Source: Platerodrilus igneus (taxonomy: Eukaryota > Arthropoda > Insecta > Coleoptera > Lycidae). Taken from it: a stretch of 64,000 nucleotides of DNA. The notes below the pieces were generated by a model. The model saw nothing but the letters and a program-made list of their open reading frames with translations, had not been told where the DNA came from and did not search any database. Both the position numbers and the translations under genes were made by a program. How positions within the stretch are numbered: position 1 is the stretch's first letter; the number at the start of each line of letters is the position of its first letter. Below, piece after piece: positions 23,636 to 35,276 of the stretch. The stretch is from contig JARFIW010000588.1 of the NCBI GenBank assembly GCA_036346225.1, forward strand, positions 4,159,501 to 4,223,500, written 5' to 3'.

Positions 23636-24730
23636 AAGTGATTGGTTTTGTTAACAAAGTGTTAATGTGCTCCTCAAAGTATATTAAAATTAACTGATAA
23701 AAAGTGCTACTTATATATCAAATTTGGTATCATCTTAGAGCTAACTACACAGGCTTTCAAACTACTAAACTTTTTTTTATAAAAAGTGCATCACAACTAT
23801 GATATCAACAGATAACTAACATTTTAAATTGGTGGTATACAAACTTTTGGTTATTATCAACAGTTATCTTCATAATAACTAGTTCTTATCTCTGCAATTA
23901 CAAGTGCCACATTGTTTTGTTATTGTACAGGACTGAACCCAGCAAATTGAAAGAAAGTTATTTTGGAAAATATGCAAACATATTTTTGGTAAAAGTATTA
24001 ATAATAAGGGTATAATAAGCAAATTTGTTGGGAATGTAATCTAAATATAGAAGATGACAAATGTTGTGAGTGTGATGGGTGTACAAAAATAGTACATTTT
24101 GACTGTACAGACTTATCAAGTTCTGAAATAAGATGTATGCAGTTAAAAAGGAAGAGTTTTAAAATTTTATTGTTCAAAGTGTGAAAAGCAAGTGACTGAG
24201 ACGAAATATGTACTTGGGAAGTTATGCAAAATTACAATCTCTGGAAAGAACTCATGAGGAATTTTTAAAAAGTTTGATGAACAGGGTAAAGACTTGGTAG
24301 AAATAAAAATAAATTATTTGAACAAAAGTGTCCAGAGGCAGAACTCAATGTTAATAAATTGTACAGTTCAGTCACTAAACGGAATGTATCTCAACCTCCT
24401 ATAGTAATAATAGATAAAATTGGTGGAAAAACAGACTCTAAGGAAATCCTTAAAAATTGAAAGATAATATCGACCCTGTTAGTTTAGAAATTGGAGTAAG
24501 TGTAGGAAAACTACAAAAATGGTGGTATTGTTATTGAATGTGAAAATAATAGGGCAGTGGAGGTGATGAAGAAAACTATATCACAAAAATGGGAGAAGAA
24601 TATACAGTAAAGACTCCATTAAAAGACTTCCAATGATAAAAATTATAGGAGTAGATGAAAGTGACAAAGAAGGCATTTACAAAAAATAATAAATCAAAAT
24701 AAGTTAGATGATCATAAACAAAATTTTCAA

Positions 24731-25129
24731 ATGAATATTAAGTATGAAACCAAAATTGGTAAAGGGTTATTCAACATTATTGTACAAGTGAATACAGATA
24801 CATTTAAATACATTATGAGAGAAGAACTATTGAGAATAGGATGGAGGAGATGTAAGGTATTAGAGCATGTGGCAATAAAAAGATGTTATAAGTGTTGTAA
24901 GTTTGGGCATATTGCCAAAGAATGCAAAGGGAGTATAGTGTGCCCACGGTGTGCACAATCTCATAATGAAGCAGATTGTCAAGAAAGTCAATTTAAGTGT
25001 ATTAACTGTGTGGAAGCAAAAAGTCGTTTAAATATAGAATTAAATGAACAGCATACAGTATGGGACTATAATTGTACATGTTTTAAAAGGATTATTGAAT
25101 TACAAAAGCGTAAAATAAACTACATATAG
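24731..25129 (+). pseudogene. LINE C ORF1 C-terminal part with zinc knuckles
   Basis: The 132-residue frame holds consecutive CCHC-type motifs: CYKCCKFGHIAKEC, CPRCAQSHNEADC and FKCINC. These nucleic-acid-binding knuckles are typical of LINE ORF1 proteins that coat the element RNA. The upstream part of ORF1 (24035-24730) is broken by stops and shifts but has the PHD-like cysteine pattern. Confidence 0.8.
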
Positions 25130-25179
25130 CAATTACCTTCTAGATGTTTAAATATAACAGCAGACTATAAGTCAATAAT

Positions 25180-25870
25180 TTTATGCTTAAATACACAAGG
25201 CTTAACTACACATTTTGACGAAATACAACAGCTAATCAATCGAGAAAAACCAATATTGGTATGTTTAACAGAAACACATCTGACAAATTGTATTGAAAGT
25301 AATGAAATAGCCATTAAAGGATACAGTTTAGGTAGGGTTGATTCTAGTTCACGACACACTGGAGGTGTCATAATTTACTATCAGTCATTTCTACAGTTTG
25401 AAATATTAAAAGAGTATAGCCTCCATTTAGAATATTGGGGTATTGTTGGTAATATTAAGTTGAATAGTAGAAGTATAAGTATAGCTGTGTTTTACCGTTC
25501 ACCAAGTGGAAGTTGTGCAAATTTTCTAAACCTGTTGGAAAATTTGTTAGAAGAACTAGTAGAATCACGTGGTAGTGAAGATATCATTCTGATTGGGGAT
25601 TATAATATTGATTGGAATAAAATAAATGATTTCTATACAATTAAGTTAAAAATATTGTAAAGGACTGTGGATTTGTACAACTAATTTCTGAGAGTACAAG
25701 AATTACTAAGGAATCTGAAACATTAATAGATTTAGTGATAACTAATAATAATGGATTAAAAAGTACAGTATGGCACACTCCAAAAGTTACAGATCATAGT
25801 ATTGTTGTTGCAGACATTAGTCACATCACACAAAAACTCAAGTTGATGCAGAAAGCAAAATAAAGAAAAT
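25180..25870 (+). pseudogene. LINE C APE endonuclease domain, broken
   Basis: The frame 25256-25660 reads MVCLTETHLTNC, GGVIIYY, SIAVFYRSPSG and ILIGDYNIDWN, the ordered motifs of the apurinic-like endonuclease that nicks target DNA. The upstream start (LCLNTQGL) and the downstream part (DLVITNNN, VTDHSIVVADI) are in other frames. It is therefore disrupted at both ends. Confidence 0.85.
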
Positions 25871-26005
25871 TCTTAACTATGAGGCCATAAAGAACGAGTT
25901 AATATTGGCAGATTGGAAGTATGAAATAACCAACATCGATAAACTTTATAAAACATTTTACGCAAACATTAAAATGCAATTGACCATAATTCATATGACA
26001 AGGAG

Positions 26006-27470
26006 GTGTCACAAAATAGTTCAAAATTATGGTTTAATGGAGAAATACAAAGAGTAATTAATATACGAAATAAATTTTATAAAAAATTTACATTCACTAG
26101 AAGTATGGAAGATTGGAAAGCATACAAAGAATGCAGAAATAATGTGATATTCATGATCCGTAGAGCTAAGATTAAATATTATGAAAAGAAAATAGATGAA
26201 AATAAAGGTAACCCAGTAAAAATGTGGAAGACTTTAAAACTTGTATTAAAAACCGAACGTATTCAAAATAGTAAGCACATTATATTTGAGAATACACTAG
26301 AAACTAATGACAAAACTATTGCTGAAAACTTCAATACTTACTTCATAAATAGTATAACAGAAATTACATCATCAATTGGTATTGAAAAGTTTGAGTTTCA
26401 CGATCCAATACGTACAAGCCTGAAGGAATTAAGTACTTTTAAATTATTAAAAATACATGAACTAAAAGAATTGGTATATAAGCAAGCGAATAAAAGCAGC
26501 CCGGATGGTGTAAACAGTAGAGTTCTTAAAGAACTTTTTGATATTATTGGTTATCCGCTACTAAACATAATAAATATGTCTCTTATGCATGGTATTGTGC
26601 CCAAGGACTTAAAGATATCCACAATTACACCAATTCAAAAAGTGGTATCAACAAAGAAATGCGAAGAGTACAGGCCTATAAATATGTTGGCCACAATTGA
26701 AAAGGTATTAGAAACAGTAATATATAAGCAACTGAAGCAATTCTTGGATGAGACTAATATATTAACCACCTATCAGTCTGGTTTTCGAACGAAGCACTCG
26801 TGTGAAACAGCGATTCAGCTAATTATAAATGACTGGAAAGAATCAATGGATAAAGGAAAGGCAGTGTGTGCAGTCTTTATAGATTACAAAAGAGCATTTG
26901 AGACTATAAGTAGAAATATTCTCATTAAAAAATTGGAAAAATATGGGGTTAAAGACAATGCGTTAGAGTGGTTTAAAGACTACCTACAAAACAGAGAGCA
27001 AGAAACGAGATGGCAACGGAAACATCTAATAAATCAGAAATTGAGTGGGGTGTTCCACAAGGAAGTATTTTGGGACCATTGCTTTTTATAATTTACATAA
27101 ACGATATAGTGAATGTAGTGAAGGTAACAAAGATGCATATGTTTGCTGATGACACTTTAATATATGCTGAAGGTGCAAATGTAATAAACCTGATTCAATC
27201 TGTAAATAGTGACTTAATAAGAATTAGCAAATATTTAGTTGGAAATAAGCTGAAGATAAATGTTGATAAAACAAAATGGATGTTGTTAAAGAATGATAAA
27301 GGTTATCAAATGATAAAAACAGAAAATAGGAATGTACAAATAGATGGGTCTGATATTGAACTGGTAGAGAACATTAAATACCTTGGCGTAATAATCAACC
27401 GAAAATTAACTTTTAAAATGCATCTACAGATGGTTATAAATAAAGTAAGCAAAAGGTTGGATTTCTGAGA
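26006..27470 (+). pseudogene. LINE C reverse transcriptase, one frameshift
   Basis: The frame 26006-27091 covers SSPDGVNSRVLKEL, ISTITPIQKV, EEYRPINMLATIEKV, YQSGFRTKHSCETA and FIDYKRAFETI (first catalytic Asp region). Near 27000 the frame shifts, and 27010-27468 continues with GVPQGSILGPLLFIIYINDI, FADDTLIYAEG (catalytic FADD intact) and VENIKYLGVIINRKL. The motif set is complete, and apart from this shift the RT is only lightly decayed. Confidence 0.9.
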
Positions 27471-28096
27471 AGAATTAGTGCAAAGTTATCAAGTTTTGCT
27501 CGAATAACTTTATATAGAGCAATAGTTTATCCACACCTAACATATTGCAGCACCATTTTATTTGTCTCAAACCAAGGTGATTTGGAAAGATTGCAAAAGA
27601 TACAAAATCGTGCAATGAGATGTTTATTAAAATGTAGCAGATTTGCCAAAGTCCGTAAAATGTTAGAATGCCTTAATTTTTAAATGTTCAGGAACAAATG
27701 AAATATAATAGTATGGTTTTATATATAAAATTATAAATGGTTTGCTGCCTTCGTACTTGGTTAGCAACTTAATTAAAGTGTCAGATATACATAACTACAG
27801 CACAAGACAAGCAGACAATTACTATATATACAAGAAGAATAAAACGATAACCACAAAAATGTATTTCATTATGGCGTTAAGACATATAATACATTACCAA
27901 AATCAGTTACAAATCAGCCTTCTCAAAGAAAATTCAAGAATAATTTAAAAAAATATATTTTAAGTTGTAGAAATGAAAACTAATTATATTATTAACTGTA
28001 TTTTAATAATTTGCTTTATAGTATAATATTTTTGTTTTATATTTTATTAACCTATATTGAGTTATGCAATAAATCTACTTACTTACTTACTTTTAC

Positions 28097-30430
28097 TTCA
28101 AACATCAAATCTAAACCGCGCCAACTTACTAAAAGAAATTTATTGTCCACTATATCTACGATTTGGGACCCGTTAGGTCTTCTTGGGCCAATGATAATCA
28201 CTATAAAAATTCTTTTGCAAAGGTTATGGTGGCAAAAGACTGACTGGGACGATCCCGTACCTCATGACATATATAGAACTTGGAGAAATTTTATTGATAA
28301 TTTATCTTTAATTCAATCATTTAAAATACCTTGCCAAGTAGCCGTCAGGGAACCGTGTTATCTTGAGTTACATGGCTTTTCTGACAGCTCTTTAAATGCT
28401 TATGGTGCCACAATTTATGTGCGTTCCATAGACTCTCGAGGCAACATTGGAAGCAATTTGTATTGCGCGAAATCACGTGTTACGCCTCTTAAAGCCATCT
28501 CTTTGCCCCGTGCAGAGTTATGCGGTGCTTTGATGTTAGCGCGTCTTGCCAAACGCATCTTAGCCGCATGATAAAATGTTTTACTATACTGATTCTACGA
28601 TAGTTTTATGCTGGCTCGCTTTAGAACCACGCAGCCTAACAACTTTCGTTTGTAACCGAGTAGCGGAAATTCAAATGTCTACAAATGTTGAAAATTGGCA
28701 CCACATAAGCTCAGCAGACAATCCTGCCGACCTAATATCCAGAGGAGTGAGTCCTCAAGAGCTTCAAGGTTGTAAATTATGGTGGCATGGGCCCCAATTT
28801 TTAACTGAGCCAGCTTCAAATTGGCCGAGTAATACTCATATATCTAACTTTACACCCCAGTCAGCCACTCACGACATTCCGGAATTTAATGCCAGGGCAT
28901 TTGTTTTAACCTCGCAGGAAACAAAACCTCAACAAGAATTTACATTTATTAAAAATATGTCCAACCTATCTAAATTATTAAATGTCGCAGCCTATTGTTT
29001 AAGGTTTATCAAAAATTGCAAGGAACATGCAAACTCTAGAATTTCGGGGCCGCTTACTCCCGAAGAAATAACACACAGTAAAAATCTCCTTATACAGTCT
29101 GTTCAGAATGCAGCATTTTTAGACGACATCCATTATCTAAAAGCCCACGCCCGAGTGAAAGCTTCCAGCAAACTAAAGGCTTTAAACCCCTTTCTTGATA
29201 ATAATGGCATTTTGAGGGTTGGAGGCCGACTTATGCATTCTGACCTAAGTAGTTCAGCCAAGCACCCCGTGGTGCTCCCTAAGAGACATATATATACCGA
29301 TCTGGTTATTTTAAACGAGCATACGCGTAACCTTCATGCTGGTAGTAATGCCACACTATCCGTTGTGCGGCAGAACTTTTGGGCCCTTAAATAGTAAAAC
29401 TGCAGTCAAAACTATCCTAAAAAAATGCGTTCCTTGTTTTAGGGCGAATCCACAACCGGTGAACAACATAATGGGAGACCTTCCCAGTTCTCGCGTCAAT
29501 ATGTCTCACCCTTTTTCTGTCTCCGGCGTTGATTACGCTGGTCCCTTTTTGTTGAAACAAACTAAATATCATAATCGCCGTTTCTCTAAGGCATATGTCT
29601 GCGTTTTCGTGTGCATGGCTGTCAAGGCGGTGCATATCGAGTTAGCCACCGAACTAACGACTGAATGTTTTCTAAGTATTTTGCGTCGTTTTATCTCTAG
29701 ACGCGGTCTATGCAAGGATATATTCTGACAATGCGACAAATTTCGTTGGCGCCAATAGCGAGCTACAGAATATTCGTGACGTCGTACAACAAGACATAAT
29801 ACAAAACTTTTGTAGGGAAACCAAAATCAATTGGCATTTCATTCCTTCTAAGTCGCCCCATTTCGGGGGAATCTGGGAGAGCTCAGTAAAATCCATCAAG
29901 AGTCATCTACGGCGTATTGTAACTGACTCGAATTCCTTAACTTATGAGGTATTTTATACATTATTAGTGCAAATCGAAGGTGTCCTAAATTCTCGCCCGT
30001 TGTGCCCACTCAGCAACGATCCCCATGATCTGGAACCCCTAACACCAGGTCATTTCTTGATAGGCCACCCTTTAAACATGTTTCCTGACCTCAATATCCA
30101 GGAAAAGCCTGTCAATCGTTTGTCTCGCTATCAACATGTACAATACATGCTTCAACATTTTTGGACACGATGGAGATCAGAGTATTTGCATACATTACAA
30201 CAAAGATCTAAATGGCAATTTGCTCCTGCGTCCTCCCAACTGCTAGGAGCCATGGTCTTACTGAAAGAAGACAACGTTCCTCCGCTTCGTTGGCCTCTAG
30301 GTCGTATCACTGCTGTACATACTGGAAGAGATGGTGGTGCGAGTAGTTAGTGTAAAAACCTCCAGTGGTGTGTTACGACGAAGTGTTGTGAAGGTGTGTC
30401 TGTTACCAGTGGAAATCAGTCGTACCTAAT
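28097..30430 (+). pseudogene. BEL/Pao RNase H and integrase region, multiple frameshifts
   Basis: After LINE C the pol resumes with TKRNLLSTISTIWDPLGLLG and GFSDSSLNAYGATIYVR (RNase H), then RAELCGALMLARLAKR and a stop at 28571. The frame 28576-29394 has FYYTDSTIVLCWL, SSADNPADLISRG and the integrase zinc-binding end HAGSNATLSVVRQNFW. After a shift, 29336-29728 has CVPCFRANP and GVDYAGPF. Another shift leads to YSDNATNFVGAN and HFGGIWESSVKSIK, then LLVQIEGVLNSRPL and LGRITAVHTGRDG, with a final shift before a stop near 30430. The integrase Asp, Asp and Glu are all still visible. At least four frame breaks make it inactive. Confidence 0.9.
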
Positions 30431-30649
30431 AAGTTGATATTGTTGAAGTTTTATGGCATTATAATTTACTCAGTATAGTTTAGTGATAAGGCATTTTGTG
30501 CCATTTGTTTTAGCAATGTTTGCTTCTCATTTATGTTGAACCTTAGGCCATCATCTGCAGATGGCGTTTTATCTCATTTGACTTTATTTTGCTTATCTTA
30601 GTTTATCTTAATTTACTAGAATACTTTGAAAGGTATCCCATAATACTTT

Positions 30650-30663
30650 CAAGGGGGGCGGTA
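30650..30663 (+). promoter_or_regulatory. BEL polypurine tract
   Basis: AAGGGGGGCGGTA sits immediately before the 3' LTR, the expected position of the plus-strand primer. Confidence 0.75.
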
Positions 30664-31115
30664 TGTTAAGGCGAATTTCTTATTATGATGTAAACCCGCC
30701 TTTAGTTATTGTTAAGTCGTATTTCTTTATGATGTAAACCCGCCTTTAGTTATAGCGAACGAGGGGTTTGCATCCCTTCCTTAACCTGTTGGAACAGTAG
30801 TCGTCAGGCACTCGTATGATAAGCTGCACGCTCTTAATATTGATGCACCCTAGCGTGCTTTATCGATATGTAACACAAGATTTATGTAATCCGTGATTCC
30901 TTATTATATGTTATATATTTGTTTTTGTGTGCTACAATGTTAGTTATTTTACCCGTAAATAAAGGCATAAAATTAGCCGCACATTTCTTTATTTGGAAGT
31001 GATATCCTACCAGTGCGATACCAAGCAAACTTCTTGTACTTGGTCCACTACAAGAAGGGTCTCCAACCAAGGCTGAAGAACCGCATCAGAGGCCTAAGGA
31101 GCCCCCTCGACCCCA
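30664..31115 (+). repeat. BEL/Pao 3' LTR
   Basis: 452 bp, same boundaries and length as the 5' LTR, with seven transitional differences seen by eye. ACTTG follows at 31116 as the right target-site copy. Confidence 0.93.
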
Positions 31116-32450
31116 ACTTGGTTCAGAATATGGAAAACTCACAAACCACGTTAATGTTATACCTTGATTATAGCAAGGCCTTTGATGTAATAAATCACCG
31201 ACTCTTAATTGCAAAGCTATCCTACTATGGTTGGAGCTCATCTGCACTTCAACTTATGACTAGCTATTTATCTCGAAGAACTCAACAAGTAAAACTAAAC
31301 CGATTGGTCTCAAGCGAGTTACATGTACGACAATGAGTTCCGCAGGGGAGTATCTTTGGTCCACTGTTGTTTACTATTTTCACAGCAGATCTGCCTACTG
31401 TAATAACTGGCAACTGTAAAATCTATATGTATTCCGACTACACCCAACTATATATACCTGGAGACCCGTATAAAGCGAACCAGGTTATTTTAGAGATGAA
31501 CAATAACTTAGAGGCAGTACTCGCCTGGACTTCAAATAATGGCCTAACTTTGAACCCTAAAAAACAATATGTCAGTGTATAGGATCTCCGTATTTCTGTT
31601 CAGTGTTCAAAAACAACTTAAACTTGGAAATAATTTTAAACAAATGCGTTATAGCATTCAGCTACAAAGCGAAAAACCTAGGCGTAATCTGTGATGGTAG
31701 TTTAAATTTCGAGAATCACGTAAATAAGGTTTGCAGTATTACATACTTTAAACTGAAATCCATTTATAAATTCAAGATGATGCTTCCTTCTCGGAGATAA
31801 AGTGAAAATTGTGTCAAGCACTTGTAATAAGCCACATTAATTATTGTAGCACTGTCTATTTTAGTTACCTCTCTGAGAAACTGAGGAACAAGCTTCAAAT
31901 CATCCAGAATTGCTGTCTGAGATTTGCTTATAATGTTCCCTATAGGGAGCATGTGACTCCAATTTATAATAGACTGGAAATCCTAAAATTAAAACCACAC
32001 TGTGAGCTTTTGTTTGCAACTATGTTATATAATATATACAAATCAGGTCAACCAGCTTACCTATATAGTCTGCTAAATGTAAGAACTTCTGCACACACTT
32101 GTAACCTGCGCAACAATAATCAATTAACTATACCGTACCATAAGACATCTAAATTTAAGTGCTCATTTGAATTCAACAGTGCCTACATATTTAACAAATA
32201 TGAACATCTCTTTCTATTAGTGGATTCTGTTCCTGTATTTAAAAAACTTATTTAAAAAACTTATGAACTCTCAAAACCAATTGTAGTGTGATGTGAATGT
32301 AATGCAATGTAATGGAAAGTAATGTAATGCAAATGGGATATGCGAACAACAGCTATGCTGACATGTTCCCATTTAAGTAGTTGTTGTAAGACGTGGTTAC
32401 AATTACTACTTAATATATAAAAAAATAAATAAATAAATAATAATAAAAAT
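31116..32450 (+). mobile_element. LINE family A, 3' part (RT palm to tail)
   Basis: It continues the RT frame: VQNMENSQTTLMLYLDYSKA, FDVINHRLL, then after a stop VPQGSIFGPLLFTIF. MYSDYTQLYIPG stands where YADD-type residues are expected. Then come NNGLTLNPKKQ, NLGVICDGSLNFENHV, YCSTVYFSYLSEKLRNKLQI and INK-type C-terminal sequence. The A-rich end (AATAAATAAATAAATAATAA, about 32420-32450) is the tail. The catalytic box is degenerate and there are several stops. The tail confirms plus orientation. Confidence 0.85.
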
Positions 32451-32939
32451 GGTAACAAGCAATAATAGTAACTGAAAACGTAAGTATTTAATAGTTTAAA
32501 TAATTAATGGCAAAACCGAAACTCAAGTATATTTTATCAGGGTGTAACTCAGTGGCGTGTATTTGTGGTAAAAGTAAAACAATCAAAATAACTAAGCTAT
32601 ACTCCTAACACATTCTTAGGAAATGTTAAGCAAAAATTTTTTTGGCAATGCATATTCCAACCTTGTGTATTCAAAGCAGATTATCGAAAATAACTATCCA
32701 AATGTGTTTCGTCATTTTATTATATCACAATTAATGCCCTAAACATAATTAAAGCAAAATTAAAATAACACCTAATCAGGTTAAATAACCTCAAAATTGG
32801 ATCTTTTACGCATAAATCGCAAAAACCTGTATTTTTTTCTTTTGATTTGTTATTTTAGACCTATTTCAAAGTATTTACCGCAAGGTAGAAGTCTCTAGTT
32901 GAGGTCAGGTAATGTAAACCGTGACCAAAAATCCTATTC
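32451..32939. other. Intron 1 spacer, nothing recognised
   Basis: AT-rich sequence with no motif found. Confidence 0.4.
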
Positions 32940-33335
32940 TAAGTTCAGACAATGTCGAAATTTAGAAAATTGTACTCTACTTAGCGATTTCGTAAGGATA
33001 TCTGCAATATTATTTGAGTACGTCCATTTTGGAATCTACTTAAGTACTTAACGGCATATGCTACTTCTGGACATGTACTTGATGCAATATATAGTAAAGC
33101 TCCAATTAAGTTTCTATACCCTAAGTTTGAATCATTTTCACCTACGCTCAATTTTAAATTTTGTTAATTGGTGCATAGTAGGGGTTTGTATTGGCAATAT
33201 TATATTTTTGTGCTAACCATTCACTGTATTTTGTTTGCTGCAGGAACATATACTTTTGCTTACTATTATATGAAACATCTATTCCTAAATAATTACTAAT
33301 TTGGCCCAAATCTTTCATTTTATATTTTGTGTCTT
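32940..33335 (-). mobile_element. Copia-type RT/RNase H scrap with internal deletion
   Basis: On the minus strand the frame reads MKDLGQISNYLGIDVSYNSK, then MFLQQTKYSEWLAQKYNI, then NLIGALLYIASSTCPEVAYA and VKYLSRFQNGRTQ. It runs almost directly into NNIADILTKSLSRVQFSKF, the C-terminal end of copia RNase H. The roughly 100-residue segment usually between YLSRFQ and ADILTK is gone. The two flanking motifs are diagnostic of Ty1/copia pol. No LTR was found. Confidence 0.75.
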
Positions 33336-34252
33336 TAACTTTTCCTATCTTGCGTTATTTGGCTTCCTAACTAGCAGAAATCCGTAACTTCTTGTAAGTT
33401 CTTGTTACCTATTTATTTTCTTGTTTTTGACTAATTTTCTCCTCCTTTGCATACTAATACTTTCGTTTAATTTTTGTTAATTTTCATACCATATCTTTCT
33501 GTTAGAACCGTTTCCATTTCATTAAGAGCAGCTTCTAACTCTTCCTTGCTAGATGCTAATACCGCTATATCATCTGCAAATCTAAGCATATCAATTTTTT
33601 GTCCGTGCATAGTAATTCCAAATGTCTTCCTGCATTTGACAGTATTCATTGTCTCTTCAATGTACAAGTTAAAAATTAATGGGAATTGGGCACATCCCTG
33701 TCTCACCCCTTTCCTAATGTTTACTTCTCTACGTTCCTGCTCTAATTCTATTACTGCTGTTTGCTCTTTGTATAAGCTATGTACTATTCGTCTATCCCCA
33801 TAACTCATTCCAATCTTTTTGAGTATTTCGAACAGTTATTTTCATTTTACATTGTCGAATGCTTTTTCCAGATCTACAAACCCTATATACACGCTTTTTC
33901 CTTTTTCTATTGTTTTCTCTATTATCACTCTCAGAGCTAAAGTAGCCTCCCGTGTTCCCGTGTTTCGCCTAAACCCAAATTGATCTTCTCTTAGTATTTC
34001 TTCAGCTCGCTTTTCTATTTGTCTTTGTACAATTCTAGTTCATATTTTTGACACGTGTACTGCAAAACTTATTGTTTGAAAATTTTCGAATATATCTGCG
34101 CCTTTCTTTTTTGGTATAGTTACTATGATGTTACGTTTGAAATCTTTGGGTATCTCCCCTGTCTCGTACATACAGCTTACAAGTTGGAAGAGACGTTCTG
34201 TTACTGCTTGTCCAGCGACTTTTAGAGTTTCTGCTTGCACCTTATCTGTACC
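33336..34252 (-). mobile_element. LINE family B, copy 2, RT part
   Basis: Minus-strand frames give SGTDKVQAETLKVAGQAVTE, FKRNIIVTIPKKK, VNIRKGVRQGCAQFPLIFNL and LRFADDIAVLASSKEELEAA, the catalytic FADD being intact here. The 3' end is lost at about 33335 by comparison with copy 1, and the 5' continuation is displaced by an insertion at 34253. Frame breaks remain (for example near 33835). Confidence 0.85.
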
Positions 34253-35202
34253 TGATTGTAGGTATGCAACCCAAGTTGCATCTAACAAACTTCATAGGCG
34301 TGATAGAAACGCAAACGTGAACGCTCCTTAATAATAGGCTTGCCAATCAACACACCTTAAAATCAAATAGACTCGCCTGGGAATTCCAATTGTTACAATA
34401 CAAACATTAATTATAATGATCAAGGCGGCAAGCTTTTGTTTGTTATTGGAAAAATATAATCAGGCAATAGCCAGGAGCAAGCAATAGCTTCTGATCTTTG
34501 GAGTATAACCTTTGTTCATAGTACACCAAAGCCTGGAGGTTAAACCAGAAGGTTGTGCGTCATGCACTAATGTGGATAATCTATACCCTGCCAGCAAGGT
34601 GCACCAAATCCTATCAAAGGAAGTTATTTTGTAAAACATTTTGGTATCAGCATCTGCTGCTGAACACGGTTCACCAAGTGCGAGTCGTCCGAGACGTTCC
34701 TGTCTTCGCCGCCCACCATCACTGAAGCGGACTTAGCTACATGGACGTGTGAGTAACACACCCTGCATCAGTTCCTATGCCTTTTATGAAGAATCCGCCA
34801 TTAGTCGGCTGTTCCATGCTTTGTATCACCGATAAGGGAACCCACACATTACATTTGCACTTGTTTTTTTCTACCTGCCACATCGAGCACCGTATACCGA
34901 TGTTGATCGAACACAACTGTTACCTGCAGATCCCAAAGGACAACGTATCTGTGAGTACTTACTCCTATGTTAACACATTTTAACATAGGTTTCTTTTTGA
35001 GCCGTGTTTCTTAACAGAAACACGCATCAAAGTTCAAAGTGAAATGAGTGCGCGAATGTCATTTATTCTTGTGTACAAACATTATACGCATTTAATTACG
35101 CACTATAAATTTTCTAACGCTACAGGACATTTGTTGTCTCTATGCATTAACCAAACGAAAGGCAACCCTAGAAAAATACAAAATCGTGACTGAACACCCA
35201 CA
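34253..35202. mobile_element. LTR-like insertion of 950 bp in LINE B
   Basis: It starts TGATTGTAGG and ends ACCCACA, so it has TG...CA ends. LINE-B sequence is continuous on either side (CTGTACC | CGGTGCTTTACC against CTGTACCCGGCGCCTTG in copy 1). No coding frame inside is convincing. No clear target duplication is visible, which is unusual for an LTR insertion. A solo LTR is the simplest reading, but another element type is possible. Confidence 0.45.
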
Positions 35203-35276
35203 CGGTGCTTTACCATTTTTCAGACCCTTTAATGCTAATTCAATCTCATTCTTATTACACTTCTATTGGTGATAGT
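35203..35276 (-). mobile_element. LINE family B, copy 2, small middle piece
   Basis: The TTTTTCAGACCCTTTAATGC block matches 7135-7155 of copy 1 and shows that the 34253-35202 segment is an insertion. Confidence 0.7.

Larger units (their letters stand above)
23640..28096 (+). mobile_element. LINE family C, near full length, nested in the BEL element
   Basis: It lies between BEL codons for WNSRDDVF and TSNIKSKPRQLTKRN. In order it has a PHD-like cysteine region (about 24035-24190, CCECDGCTKIVHFDCTDL), ORF1 zinc knuckles, an APE endonuclease, RT and a C-terminal HNYSTRQADNYYI segment. It ends in AATAAATCTACTTACTTACTTAC, a short (TTAC)n tail. ORF1, APE and RT are separated by frameshifts and stops, so this copy is inactive. 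The architecture (PHD-like plus CCHC ORF1, APE-RT ORF2, microsatellite-type tail) fits a Jockey/CR1-like LINE. The exact clade was not determined. Confidence 0.88.
20173..31115 (+). mobile_element. BEL/Pao LTR retrotransposon, complete ends, inactive
   Basis: Two 452-bp direct repeats (20173-20624 and 30664-31115) both run TGTTAAGG...CCCCA and bound a BEL/Pao gag-pol. The flanks are ACCTG on the left and ACTTG on the right, a 5-bp target duplication with one change, as expected for BEL. A TGG-containing primer site follows the left LTR and a polypurine tract precedes the right one. The element split LINE A within its RT. It is itself split by LINE C (23640-28096). The pol is broken by a large deletion before the RT and by several frameshifts in the RNase H and integrase part, so it is not autonomous. 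Confidence 0.93.

Noticed and set aside
23640..28096. Reading LINE C as part of the BEL element
   Set aside because: Its RT, APE and zinc-knuckle frames are of LINE type, and the BEL frame resumes directly after its (TTAC)n tail.
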